Source: CAZXSK01 sp964642855 | Lineage (GTDB): Bacteria; Planctomycetota; Phycisphaerae; SM23-33 | NCBI GenBank assembly: GCA_964642855.1 | Contig: CAZXSK010000002.1 | Coordinates: forward strand, 52,844 to 116,843 | Direction of reading: 5' to 3' | DNA length: 64,000 nt | Shown here: positions 49,575 to 61,000 of the stretch, in pieces | How the letters are laid out: each line of letters begins with the position of its first letter | Numbering within the stretch: the stretch's first letter is position 1 | The notes under the pieces: generated by a model | What the model was told of the DNA's origin: nothing | The model's input: the letters and a program-made list of their open reading frames with translations, nothing else | Databases searched by the model: none | Program-made: the position numbers and the translations under genes

Positions 49575-51891
49575 TACCTCCGACCGCCCATCGCCCCAGC
49601 AGGAGCAAGCCAACCATCAGTACCATGGCTTCTCGCTGCGCAGCGTCACCTGGGGCTATCGCGACATCTTCCAGAACGCCATCGACGAGTTGCTGCGTGA
49701 GGGACATCTCGGGCCACAGCGGCAGGAGGTCACGCGCGAATTCTTCGGCCTGCTGAAACAGGCGGATCGAAGCTGCTTCGACCACGTGCTCAAACAGTTC
49801 CTCGGTGCCCTGAGACCCGGCAACCGTTGGATCCTGGGGTTGCCCGGGCTGTTCTCCGACCTGGTCGAACTGGGAGGTCTGCTGGCCGGAAGCAAGCTTT
49901 ACTACGGCATACGGTTCTTCGAGGCGATCGCCGAGGGCAGGCTTGGAGCCAGCCCTTCGGAACTGCGCACCGGCCTGCAGTGGATCCGTCGGCTTCGCGA
50001 GGTCGACGAAGAACTCGCCGTGTCGATGCTCGCAGGCTATGGCTGGCTTCGCAGCCGACTGCAGCCCGACGAACTGGAGCAATACGTGGACGTCGCGCTG
50101 CAGATCAGCCGGCGCGATCCCCAAGCCGCCTGCAGATTCCTGCGGGGAGAACTGCCCACCAGCGAGACGTACATCCGGGCGATCACCCAGGAATGCCGAC
50201 TGGCCGACGTTACCGAAAGCCTTCGTGCAATGATCGGAGGCCTTACAGGCAGGGACTGTCCGATTGAGGTCCTCAGCCAGCTGGACTCCGACGACCTGCT
50301 CGAGCGTGGCACGACCACCCTCACGCTTGCAGATCGGATCTACCTGCCCGAGCGGTTCCGCCGGTTCGACACAGCCGCCGAAAACCGCAACTGGTACCGT
50401 CTCTCCGCCGTGGCCGCAGCGGGTATGCTCCTGGACGACTCCTTTCCCGTCCTCCACGGTCGGGGCAGATTTGACACATGCACCGCCTTGACCGGCGACG
50501 AAACCTGGCGGGTGAATCTGCTGGTGCTCGTGGAGTGGCTGCGCGTGCTCCGGCGATGTTGCATCCGCTGGCCCGGGGCAGAGGGACTCATACGGTGGGG
50601 CCTGGAGGCGGAGCTATCCGATCGCCACCCCACCGGCTACGAGCACCTGCTGCGGGAGGCACTCGCGGGGAAACCGCGCACAGGCCCTGCCCGGACGCTG
50701 CGAGACCTGGCCGATGCGTCCGAGAACTGCGTTCACTCCGCCGAACTGATCGACGGTGTGCAAGCCGATGAAATCCGCCGCCGATTCCCGTCGCTGACCG
50801 GTGAACTCCTGCGGCCGATGGGGTTCCTGTCGGACTTCCTGTTCCCGGTGAGTTTCAGCCCGGCCGCTTCCGGACCGACCGTGGCTGACCTGCGCACCGC
50901 AGCCGGACTCGCCGGCGACGCCGAACACCGCCAGGCCGATGCGATCGGCGGAGAGAGCGGGCACGAGGAAGGCGGGCAGGAGTCTGACGACGGTGCTTCA
51001 GGCGAGCCGGCCTTCCTGTACCCCGAGTGGGACTGCCGCCTCAACGAGTATCTTCCGGACTGGTGCCATCTGCGAGAGAGACGGGTGGAGCCTGCCGCCA
51101 CCGTGAGCCTGGACAAGGACTGGCTCGACGACGCCCGCAAGGTGCGCACCGTCTTCGAACGACTCAAGCCTGATGAGACCCGGCGCGAGAAACGGCTGCC
51201 CGACGGCGACGAAATCAACCCGGACCTGCTGGTGACGCACATGATCGACCGCCAAATAGAACCATCTCCGCCTGTACGGTTCTACGAGAAGCCGCTGGTC
51301 CGCAAGCGAGATCTCGCTGCGCTGATCCTTCTGGACGTCAGCGGGTCCACCGGCGAGCAGGTGTCGGACCGCGCGAAGGTCCTGGATGTGGAGAAACGCG
51401 CTGTGGTGATCCTCGGGCAGGGACTGTCCGCGCTGGACGACCGCTTCAGCGTGTGCGGCTTCAGCTCCAACGGCCGCGAGCGGTGCGAGTTCTTTGTCTT
51501 CAAACGGTTCGACGAATCCTGGACCGACGCGGCAATCGAGCGTGTGATGGCCGCCTGGTCGAGAAACTCCACCCGCATGGGGCCCGCACTGCGGCATGCG
51601 GGACAACTGCTCTCCGATCAGCCTGCGAGGCAGCGTCTGATCCTGCTGGTCACCGACGGCAAGCCGATGGACCAAGGGTACGATCCCGCGACCCGCTACG
51701 CCCAGCACGACGTTCGCATGGCCTGCGAAGAGAACGCCCGACTCGACGTCCACACGTTCGCGATCTCCACCGAGGAGAACTCCCTGCCTGACATGGAGAT
51801 CATGTTCCCGCATCGGCGGTTCGTGATCCTGCCCTCCATCCGCCACCTGCCCCGCCTGTTGCCCGAGATCTACCTCCGCCTGACGCTCTAG
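49549..51891 (+). CDS. von Willebrand A domain protein (NorD/CbbO-like) partner of the MoxR ATPase
   Basis: 780 residues. A large helical N-terminal region (about 1-440; LREGHLGPQRQEVTREFFGL, LAVSMLAGYGWLRSRLQPDE) is followed by an acidic linker (GGESGHEEGGQESDDGASGE) and a C-terminal VWA domain. Its MIDAS begins at Asp596 (LLDVSGSTGE), with the Thr/Asp motifs NSTRMGPALRHAG and LLVTDGKPMDQG. This is the NorD/CbbO layout. It should act as adaptor that brings the AAA+ ring to a metalloprotein target. Last gene of the operon; a terminator-like hairpin follows. Confidence 0.9.
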   Translation: MTPARPHPDTSDRPSPQQEQANHQYHGFSLRSVTWGYRDIFQNAIDELLREGHLGPQRQEVTREFFGLLKQADRSCFDHVLKQFLGALRPGNRWILGLPGLFSDLVELGGLLAGSKLYYGIRFFEAIAEGRLGASPSELRTGLQWIRRLREVDEELAVSMLAGYGWLRSRLQPDELEQYVDVALQISRRDPQAACRFLRGELPTSETYIRAITQECRLADVTESLRAMIGGLTGRDCPIEVLSQLDSDDLLERGTTTLTLADRIYLPERFRRFDTAAENRNWYRLSAVAAAGMLLDDSFPVLHGRGRFDTCTALTGDETWRVNLLVLVEWLRVLRRCCIRWPGAEGLIRWGLEAELSDRHPTGYEHLLREALAGKPRTGPARTLRDLADASENCVHSAELIDGVQADEIRRRFPSLTGELLRPMGFLSDFLFPVSFSPAASGPTVADLRTAAGLAGDAEHRQADAIGGESGHEEGGQESDDGASGEPAFLYPEWDCRLNEYLPDWCHLRERRVEPAATVSLDKDWLDDARKVRTVFERLKPDETRREKRLPDGDEINPDLLVTHMIDRQIEPSPPVRFYEKPLVRKRDLAALILLDVSGSTGEQVSDRAKVLDVEKRAVVILGQGLSALDDRFSVCGFSSNGRERCEFFVFKRFDESWTDAAIERVMAAWSRNSTRMGPALRHAGQLLSDQPARQRLILLVTDGKPMDQGYDPATRYAQHDVRMACEENARLDVHTFAISTEENSLPDMEIMFPHRRFVILPSIRHLPRLLPEIYLRLTL

Positions 51892-51902
51892 ACAAACAAC
51901 AA

Positions 51903-51949
51903 CGGCCCGGACGGCCTGGCGTCGGTCGACGCACCGGTCATCCGGGCCG
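51903..51949. terminator. hairpin between convergent genes
   Basis: Nine-base arms CGGCCCGGA / TCCGGGCCG separated by 29 bases, between the VWA gene and the giant surface-protein gene. Confidence 0.5.
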
Positions 51950-52003
51950 CTGATTGACTTCCTGCAACCCGAGGGGCCTCAGACCCCGTAGAAAAGCTCA
52001 GGC

Positions 52004-55000
52004 TTACAACAACTCGTCCAGCACATTCACCACGAGATGGTTCTCGTCCAGTTCGGACAGCAGTTCGCTGACAGCCGGGCTGATCATCCTGCCCGTGGTC
52101 ATCGTCGATGACGACACGCCCATCATTCGCTGCTGCGTGCCGGCTGCTGCACGGTCCAGGGCGGTCTGGAGGTAGCTCTCCGCGTCGCTTCGGGCCCGGG
52201 TGCGAATCGTCGAACCATCGGCATGGGGACCCATGGCCGAATCGCTGATACGATCCCGCTTGCGGATCTGTCGCCCTGCCGGCTCGTCGACCCCTGTCGT
52301 GAGGTCGGCCTCGGCGGTCGTCTCGACCGACGGGGCAACCACGGTCGCCGACAGCGGCGCCATCGGCGTGTCTTCCAGGCTCGCGGCCGACGGAGGCGGC
52401 GTCTGTCCTGCGACGTAGCTCGCCACCACTTCATCCGCGTCGGACACTTCCACGATACCGTCGTTGTCGATGTCACCGTCTGCCCATGTAGCCGGGGTCT
52501 TGCCGATCTGGGCGACGGCCCTGGCGGCTTCGAGGAACGAGACCTTCCCGTCAAGGTTGGCATCGCCCGGAGCGGCAACATCCACGCTGCCGTCGTCCTC
52601 GGTCCAGGTCAGGCCATCGTTGCCGGCGACGGGCTGAACGTCCAACGTCGTCAAGCCTTCCGGTGCACTTGCATCGACCGTGAAGGTCATCTGCGCGATC
52701 TCGCCGGTGCCGGTCGGGCTCTGTCCGTCAACGGCGTAGAACACCAGCCGCAGATGACCGGCTTCCACAACATTCGCCGTCAGGCTCCAGTCCGTGCTCC
52801 AGAAGCTGCCCAGAGTCACGTCGGAGGCCTCAATGCTCAGGACCGTCGAGTCGTAGAACACGTCCGCGGTCGCGGAGATGACCTCCGCACCCGCCTCGAC
52901 CGTGATGTTCAGCGGGACGGTGACCTCCGAACCCGGAGCGGCAATGATCGCGTCGGGAATGCTCAGCTCGGGATCCACGCCCGAGGTGATCGGCGTGACC
53001 ACGATGCCGGGCAGATCCGGGATCTGGGGCACGCTCATCAGGGCGGCCTTCTGGGCCGTCAGTGAGGCGTCCTGCCCGCTGAGAGTTCCGTCGCCGGTCG
53101 TGTCGCCCACGATCAGCGGATCGGTCCAGTCGCTGGCATCGAAGCCCGAATCCAGATTCACCACCGTCCGGGAAATCAACGCAGCGTCGTAGCCGGTGTA
53201 GATCGCATCCCCGTCGGCGTCGCCCAGGTACATCGCCTTGTGGATGGCCGAATCCGCCACGGACGGGATCAGATCCTCGTTGATCCTCAGGTTCTCCAGT
53301 CGGATTGCCTGCGAATCGCCGTACTCGGCGGTGGACGGCACGCTGGCGTTGATCCGCACCAGGTCCACGTCCGTGCCGCTCAGCGGCGTCGTGCCCGAGA
53401 GCGTCAGCTTCAGCCTGCCACCCGGAATGAGGTTCTGGGTGACCGTCCAGTCGGCCGGGAGACCGCTGGCCTTGATGGCGTTGTTGAGCACCAGCAGGGA
53501 CGGATCGCAGACGATGTCGACGTCGATGGCCGTCACGCCGGTGGCGTTGTCAAGCCGCAGGGGCAGATACTGTCCCGTCGCCGGGATGTCCACGTCCTGG
53601 CCGGCTCCGCGGGCGAAGTCCGGCAGGTAAACCGCCCTGGCCGCACCGTTGGCCACCGAGAAGCTCGTCACATAGTCTCCGCCGGCGACATAGTCGGTGT
53701 CGCCGTCGAGCAGCGCACCGGCCGTATCGGCAAAGCCGTCCGAGCGGCTGGACAATGTGAGCTGATAGCTGCCGTCTTCCAGCACGCCGCCGGTCTTGAC
53801 GAACGCAAGCGTGTTGCTTGCCGCGTCCCAGACCATCGAACCGTCGATGGTTTCCGAACCGTTCCGCACCAGCGACAGGTCGGGCAGATCGACCGATGCG
53901 TCGCGACCGTCGTAGAGATTCAGGATGTCCAGATCCGCCGAGCGATTGAACGTGACATCGAAGCCGCTGGCGTTCTGCTGGAAGCCGGTCACGCGGAACG
54001 TGTTCTCGACCACCGTCACGTCGAAGCTGTCGCTGGCGATGCCCGTGTCGCCGTCGTCGACGGTCACCGTCACGGTGTAGTTCGCCGGCGTGGTCGAGGG
54101 GCTGTAGGTATGCGTCAGGTCGAAGCTCCGGCTGGGCGTCGTGAACGTTTCATCCACAACCGAGTCACCGTCCCAGTCGACCGAGACGGTCCAGTCGGCA
54201 TCGTCGCCCGGGTCGGTGAAGCTCACAGCCTTGGTGAACGCCTGCGACGCAAAGGCCATCATGTCGGCCCCTGCATCGACGACCGGCGCGACGTTGTTGA
54301 CCGTTATCGTCGCGGTGTACTTCGTCGTGCCGCCGTCCTTGTCGTGGATGTAGACGTCGACATCCTGCGACGGATCATCGCTGAGGTAGCTGCCCGGAAT
54401 CACCCGGGAACTGGCCGCCACGCCGGCAGCCTCGCCCGCGTCGGCGAAGTCGCCGTCCTGGTTGAAGTCGTAGCTGTAGGTGAAGCCAGCCGCCTCGTCG
54501 GCCGAGGATGCGTCGTCAGCCAGCAGCAGTTCAACCAGGCCGTCTTCGCCCTCGTTGACCGCGCCGCCAGTCAGCGGCATGGCCGTCGGAGCAACGTTGT
54601 TGACCTGAACGCTCTTGGTGCCCGCGACATACGAGTTGCCCTCGCTGATGACCTCCACCGTAATGGTCCGAGAGGCCGGGCCGTCGTCGTACACGTGCGT
54701 CACGGTCTGGGGCAACGGATGCGTCGACGGATCGAACACCGTGCTCGCCGTCGAGTCGCCCCACAACACGCGAACCAGGTCCACCGGATCGTCGCCCGGA
54801 TCCACCAGGTTGTCCAGCGTCAGGCTGTAGGCCGAACCTTCGTCCACCTCGGCGTCGCCGGTCAGGTCGATCGTCGGCGTCACGTCCGTCACCGTAATCG
54901 TGACCGTATCGCTCGCCACGTCGGTATCGTCGTCGGTGACGGTCAGGGTCACCTCGTAGGAGGCATTGTCATCCGGCGTGAACGTCAGGCTCGGATCGCT

Positions 55001-58000
55001 GCCGGTCTGATACAGCAGGCTGTCCTTGAGTACCTGCCAGGCGTAGCTGAACGTGTCGGTGCCCGGATCGGTCACCGTCGAGTTGAGCGTGATCGGCGTG
55101 CCTTCCGGCGAACTGGCCGGGGCGCCGTCGATGCTCACCGTCGGCGTGACGTTGGCCACCGAGACCACCTTCGAGTCGACGTCGCTTCCGGTGTCGTCGT
55201 CGGTAACGGTCACCGTCACGGTGTAATCGTCGCCCGAGGTCCCCGTCGGATCGTCGTCGGCGTAAGTATGCGTGTAGCTGAATGCACCGGCCGTCGGGGT
55301 GTCGGTCGTTACATGGCCGTCGCCCCAGTCAATCACCAGCGTGAAGGTGTCCAGCGTGCCCACGTCGGACAGGTCGCCGGTCAGTGTTACGGCGTCGCCC
55401 TCGTCGATGGCGTAGGAATCCAGCTCCACGTTGCTCAATACCGGATCCACGTTGCTGACCGTCGTCGAAGTCGACGCGACGGTCTGGTCGGTGTCGTCGT
55501 CAGCCACGGTCACGTCGATGCTGTAGACGTCGCTGGCCGTGCCGCTGACGCCATCGTCGAGGTACTGGTGGGTCGTGCTGAATGTCCGCTCGCCGCCGGT
55601 GAGGCTGATCGTGCTGCTGTCGCCGTCGTTCCAGACGATCGTCACCGTATGCGTATCCGCGTCGCCCGGATCCGTGAACGACCCGTCCAGCGTAACCACG
55701 CCGTTTTCGTCGACACTGGCATCCACCGTCAGGCCCAGGTTGCCCGGGGTGACGTTGGTCACCGCAATCGTCTCGGTCACCGTCGTCTGGCCGGTGTCGT
55801 CGTCGGTCACCGTCAGCGTCACCTCGTACGTGCCGTTATCGTCCGGCGTGAAGCTCAGCGCGTCTGCGACTCCGGAGGCGTACGGATCGCCGTCCTTGGT
55901 GACCGTCCACGCGTAGGTCAGCGTGTCAGTACCGAGATCGCTCACGTCGGCCGTCAGGTCGATCTGCGTGCCTTCCGGGCTCGTCGCCGGTGCACCCAGA
56001 ATCGCAACCGTGGGAGCCGTGTTGTTGACCGTCACACTGGTCGAAGCCGTCGCGCTGGCTCCGCCTACGATCGCCTCGGTCACCGTCACGGAGATCGGCA
56101 GCACGTCGCTTGCCGTTCCGGTGTCCGGATCGTCGTCGGCGTAAGTGTGGGTGATCGAGAAGTCGAAGTCGCCCTGGACGAGGTCGATCGTGTCGGTCAG
56201 GCCGTCGCCCCAGGCGATCTCGACGGTGTGGGCCTGCGGGTCGTTGGTGAACGAGCCGGTCAGGGTCACGCTGTCGCCTTCGTCGATCGGCGTGGCGGAC
56301 AGGTCGGCAATGCTCAAGCCAGCCAGGTCCGCGTAGTCTACGAACGCCAGGTTGTTGTCGTCGGCGTCGTGGTAGATCACGTCTTCGACCGGGGCAGTGA
56401 AGGTGTTGCCCTTCGCCGCGATGTCGGCTGGCTGGCCCTGCGGACCGACGAGGCCACCATCGTCGCTGCCGACCACGATCGCGCCTTCGGCATCGCTGCT
56501 GGCAACGTAACCGCTGAAGTCGTTGCCACCCGTCGAACCGAGGGTTCCGCCGCCGGCGTCCACGATCGCTCCGCCGGAGACCAGCAGGCCGATCGTGTTG
56601 CCCGCCAGTTCGTTGCCCTGGAACATGGCCTGGCCGCCATCCACGTTGACGGCGACAGTGTTGTCATCGAACGTGTTGCCATCGATAACGGTGCCGCTCG
56701 CATAGACCGGCTGTCCGAAGGACCCGCCCTGGTAGACGCCCTGATCGAAGCCGGTGATCGTGTTGTCCTCGATGCTTACGTTGGCATTGACAAGGCCGGC
56801 CAGCAAGCGAACCCCGCGCATCGTGGTGGAACTGGACGCGGCCGCCGAGATATCGTTATCACGGATCGTAACGTTCTGGAAGCCGCTGGTGTCGCTGTCG
56901 GCCTCGAGCTGTACGCCCTTGCCGCCAATATCCGTCATCACGTTGTCGGCGATGAGGACGCTGGAGAACACGCCGTCACTGCCACTGTTGTAGCCATAGG
57001 GCAGGCCGCTGATCAGGACCACCCCACTACCGCCCTGACCGTTGATGACATTGTCATGCACCGACTGGAGCGTCGTAACGTTGCCGGACTGGCCGTTGTG
57101 GGCGTAATTCATGTGCAGCGTCGCGGTCGCCCACGGGTCGCCGGCGTAGACATTGAAGGTGTTGAAGCTGGTCTCGGTTGCTCCTGCCCACTTCTCGTAC
57201 ATCACGCCATGCCAGTTCGCATCGCTGATGGTGTTGCCCGTAACATTGACCGTCGCCTCGCCGTTCTGGGCGATCACGCCGTAGTCCGCGTTGGCCGCAA
57301 CGCTGCCGACGGCGTTGATCTCGTTGTTGCTGACCGTGAAGGTCGATCCAGCCGTACCACCGGCGATGACGACCTGGTAGGCGCGATTCGTGGAGCTATT
57401 GAACGCCCCTTCGATGGTGAAACCGTCGACCGTCACATTACCGTCGACGTTGTTCAGCCGCACTCCGTTCTGGTTCTCCAAGCCCGTACCGTCGATCGTC
57501 GTCACACCCGCGCCCGCGCCTTGCAGCGTCAGAGACTGGGAAATCGTGACGGCCTCGTTGAAGTTGCCGGCCGTCACGTCGACGGTGGCCCCGGAGGCCG
57601 AGTTGTCGATCGCGCCCTGGATCGTGTCGTAGTAACCGTCCGTCGCATCATGATTCGCGTAGTCCAGCCACTGCTGCTGGAGCAACGGCAGGACCAGGTC
57701 ATTGGTCACCGCATACTGGCCCGTCAGATTCACCGTCGCCAGGCTGCTGTCGTCCCCGCCATTGGCCACCATCCGAGTCACGTTCGTGAAGTCGGCCACA
57801 TCTTCGGTAACGCTGCTGCTGGCGTCGCTGATCAGCGAGATGCCATTGGCCAGGCCGTCGTACGTGTTGCCGCTGATCGAGACGTTCTGCGAGACCCCCG
57901 CAATCCCGTTCAGCGGATTGCTGCTGGACCCCACACCCGCGTAGCTCACCGACACCGCCGTACCTTCCAGGTCCGAACTCGTCGCCAGATTCGCAAACGC

Positions 58001-61000
58001 GTTGCCGCTGATCGTCGCGCCGTCCACGTCGTACAGGTTCAGCCCGTATCCGCCGCTGGTGACGCCGTCGCCAATGTCGTGGATGCTGTTGCCCGTGATC
58101 GTCAGATCCGTCAACCGGCCCCACTGGCTTCCGCCCTTGCTGTCGGACAGAATGCCGTAGCTCATGTATACGTCCGGTGAGCCCGGCGTAGCCGTCGAGT
58201 TCGCCAGCGACATCCCGTGGATGTCGTTGTTGGTAATCGCGATGCTGTCCAGCCCCGCGTCCCCACCGTTGACGTACACGCCGTATTTCGTCGAACCGTC
58301 GCCGACAATCTCAAACCCGTCGACCGTCACGTCCGAAGAGGCAATCACAACCGCCCCGTTCAAGCCGCTGGCATCGAGGGTCGTGCTTCCCGCGCCGTCG
58401 CCGAGCAGTTGCAGCGCCTTGTCGATGGTGATCGACTCGGCGTACGTGCCTGCATGGACATGGACGGTGGAGTTGGTGACCCGATCGATGGCTTCCTGGA
58501 TCCTGCCGCTCGTTCCAAGCTGGAGGCTGTCGTCGTCGACATGCAGCATCGAGAAGTCGCCGGCAAAACCGACCGCACCGCCGTCGGTGTCCGTCGAAGC
58601 GTCCAGCCACGGGGTGTAGTCCACGCGAACGCCGCCATTGGCAGCGGCCTTGACGTCGGCTTCGTCGTTGCTGCCCCACCAGTTTCCGCCGGCCTGCAGG
58701 TCGCCCGTACCTCCGGAGATCACCAAGCCATCTTCGAGGACGTTGTTCGTAAAGACCACATCGGCGAAGTCGACATTGGTGAACAAGGCGCCCTGCATGG
58801 CGCTTCCGGTGAAGCTGTTACCCTCGATGGTCACGTCGTCGAGAGTGCTGTTCATCACGTTCAGGCCGGTCGAACCGGTGCCGCTGACTTCATTGCGGAG
58901 AATCTCCAGCGAGGTGCTATCCACGCTGTAGACCGCGATCCCGCCGTTGGGGTTCCAACCCGGATTGCCCGCGTTGGTCACGACGTTGTCGGTCACCGAA
59001 ATCGCGCCGACCGACTCATTGTCGCGGTTCCAGATAACGATGCCGCCTTCCTGCGTACCGCTGACCACATTGCCTCGAACCGTGCCCGAGCTGCTCGTAC
59101 CAGCCGCAAACTGCTGTCCCAGCCAGATGCCGTTGTAGTTGGCATCGGTCACGGTATTGCCCTCGATCAGCGCGTCGGTGGTAGCGGTCACCCAGATCGA
59201 ACTGCCATCGACAACGTTGTCTCGAACTACCGTGCCGCTGGACCCCTGGGCCGCCGTACCGGACAGGTAGAAGGCATACCCGCCGTCAAGCGGAGTATAT
59301 GTCGTCAGGCCAAACGTCGTGTCCTGGACAGTGAGGCCGGTCGTATCCTGACCGCGCACGCCATACGTGACGTCGTGGAAAGTCACGTCCTGAACCGTGA
59401 TGCTGTCCAGCGTCAGGTCGGAAACGCCCCAGGAATCCTGTGCACGGGCCACGATACCGTAGCCACCCACGTTCACCTGGTCGCCCATGAAGTCCCGAAT
59501 CCGAAGGCCCTCGATGGTTACGTTGTCGCTCTGAATCAGGATTGCGCGAGGCCAGGCAATGCCGACGCCCGTGGTGTCCTGTCCGGCTCCGTAGGAGCCA
59601 CCAGCCAGGATCGTGTCGACGGTATCGTCGTCGCCCTGCCCCGAACCGGTCAGCGTCAGGGCCTTATCGATGATCGCCAGCGTCTGGCCGTTAGCGGTGT
59701 AGGTGCCAGCGAGGACGTAAACCTGTCCGCCGTCGACGACCGCATTGACACCGTCCTGGATCACGGCGAATGCGTCCTGACCCCAGGTCAGGTCGGCCGT
59801 GCCCGCGTCGGCGTCGTGATCGAACGTCTCGCCGAAGGCATACATCCCTGCCCAGTCGTCGTCGACGTAGACCGTCGCCGACGGCGTGGTCGAGAGGTTC
59901 TGCGGATTGGTGTAGATCACCTGCGTCAGGGCCGGATCGTCGGTGTCGTCGTAGACGACGCCCTCGATCGCCGAAGCCGATGCGATCGGGCCCCAGTTGT
60001 TGTTCTCTGCCGCCACGTCGGGCTGGCTGTCGGCAGCCGTGTTGAGGTTCTCGACCGCATAGTTGCCCGCGCCGCCGGTGTAACCGGACAGGTCGTTGTT
60101 GCCCGCACTTCCCAGCGCCCCGCCGCCGAGGTCGACCGTCGCCCCGCCGGAGACCTGCACGCCTACATCGTTGCCGGTGAGGTCGGTGTTCTGGACAAGG
60201 ACGTTTCCGCCCTCGACGCTGACACCAACCTCGGCGCCGGTCGCGCTGCTGCCATTGAGGATTCTGGTGCCGGACGATGTGAGCAGGTAGAAGCCGGAAA
60301 TCTCGGCAACGCCTGAGGTCGCGGAAAGATCGACGTCGACGTTTTCCAGTTCGATATCGGTGGTGTTTTTCAGGTACACGCCGCGGACGACCGAATCGGA
60401 CACACCGTGGAGATTGCTGATGGAGACGTCCGTATAGACGTGGCCGCTGGAGGTCGGGTTGGGTGGCGGCAACGGCTGGCTGGCGATGCCCGCAACCAGC
60501 GAAGGTCCGCCGTAGCCCGCGACGGCCTCCAGATCGTGGATCACCAGTCCGTCGAAGGTGTTGTTCGTCTGTTCGTAAAGCTGCGCGATCGCCGCGACCT
60601 GGTGAGTCGCGCTGAGGTTGCTGATGGTCGTATTGGTGAAGTCGTTGCCCGAGGACACTTGGAACAAGGCTCCCCACGCTTGGTTCTGGGCGCTGGCGAG
60701 TCCGGTGATCGAATCGATTACCGTGTTGGTGAATGTATTGTCTGTCGACGCGACGGCATAGATGCCGTAGACGCTGTGCTCGCCCGCCTGGACGTTCTCA
60801 ATGGATGTGTCGAGGAACGTGTTGTCCGAGGTGGAACTGAGATACAGACCACGTGCGAAACCGCCGGTCGTGGCCATTCCGTCGATTTCCAAACCAGTGA
60901 ATTCGTGGCTACCCTCGCCGTTCACGTACACGCCGATGGGGTCGCCCGCGGCTCGGGCGATATTCTGGGCCGTCACGTCGGTGAATGCTCCCCCCGTGGA

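Noticed and set aside
48717..51891. Nitric oxide reductase or Rubisco activation operon (norQD/cbbQO)
   Set aside because: No norCB, cbbLS or related enzyme is present; only the accessory pair is.
53240..58180. 1646-residue open frame on the plus strand inside the giant gene
   Set aside because: It is the antisense of PKD/beta-helix repeats; composition is Arg/His/Val-rich with no domain, while the minus frame has clear modules throughout.
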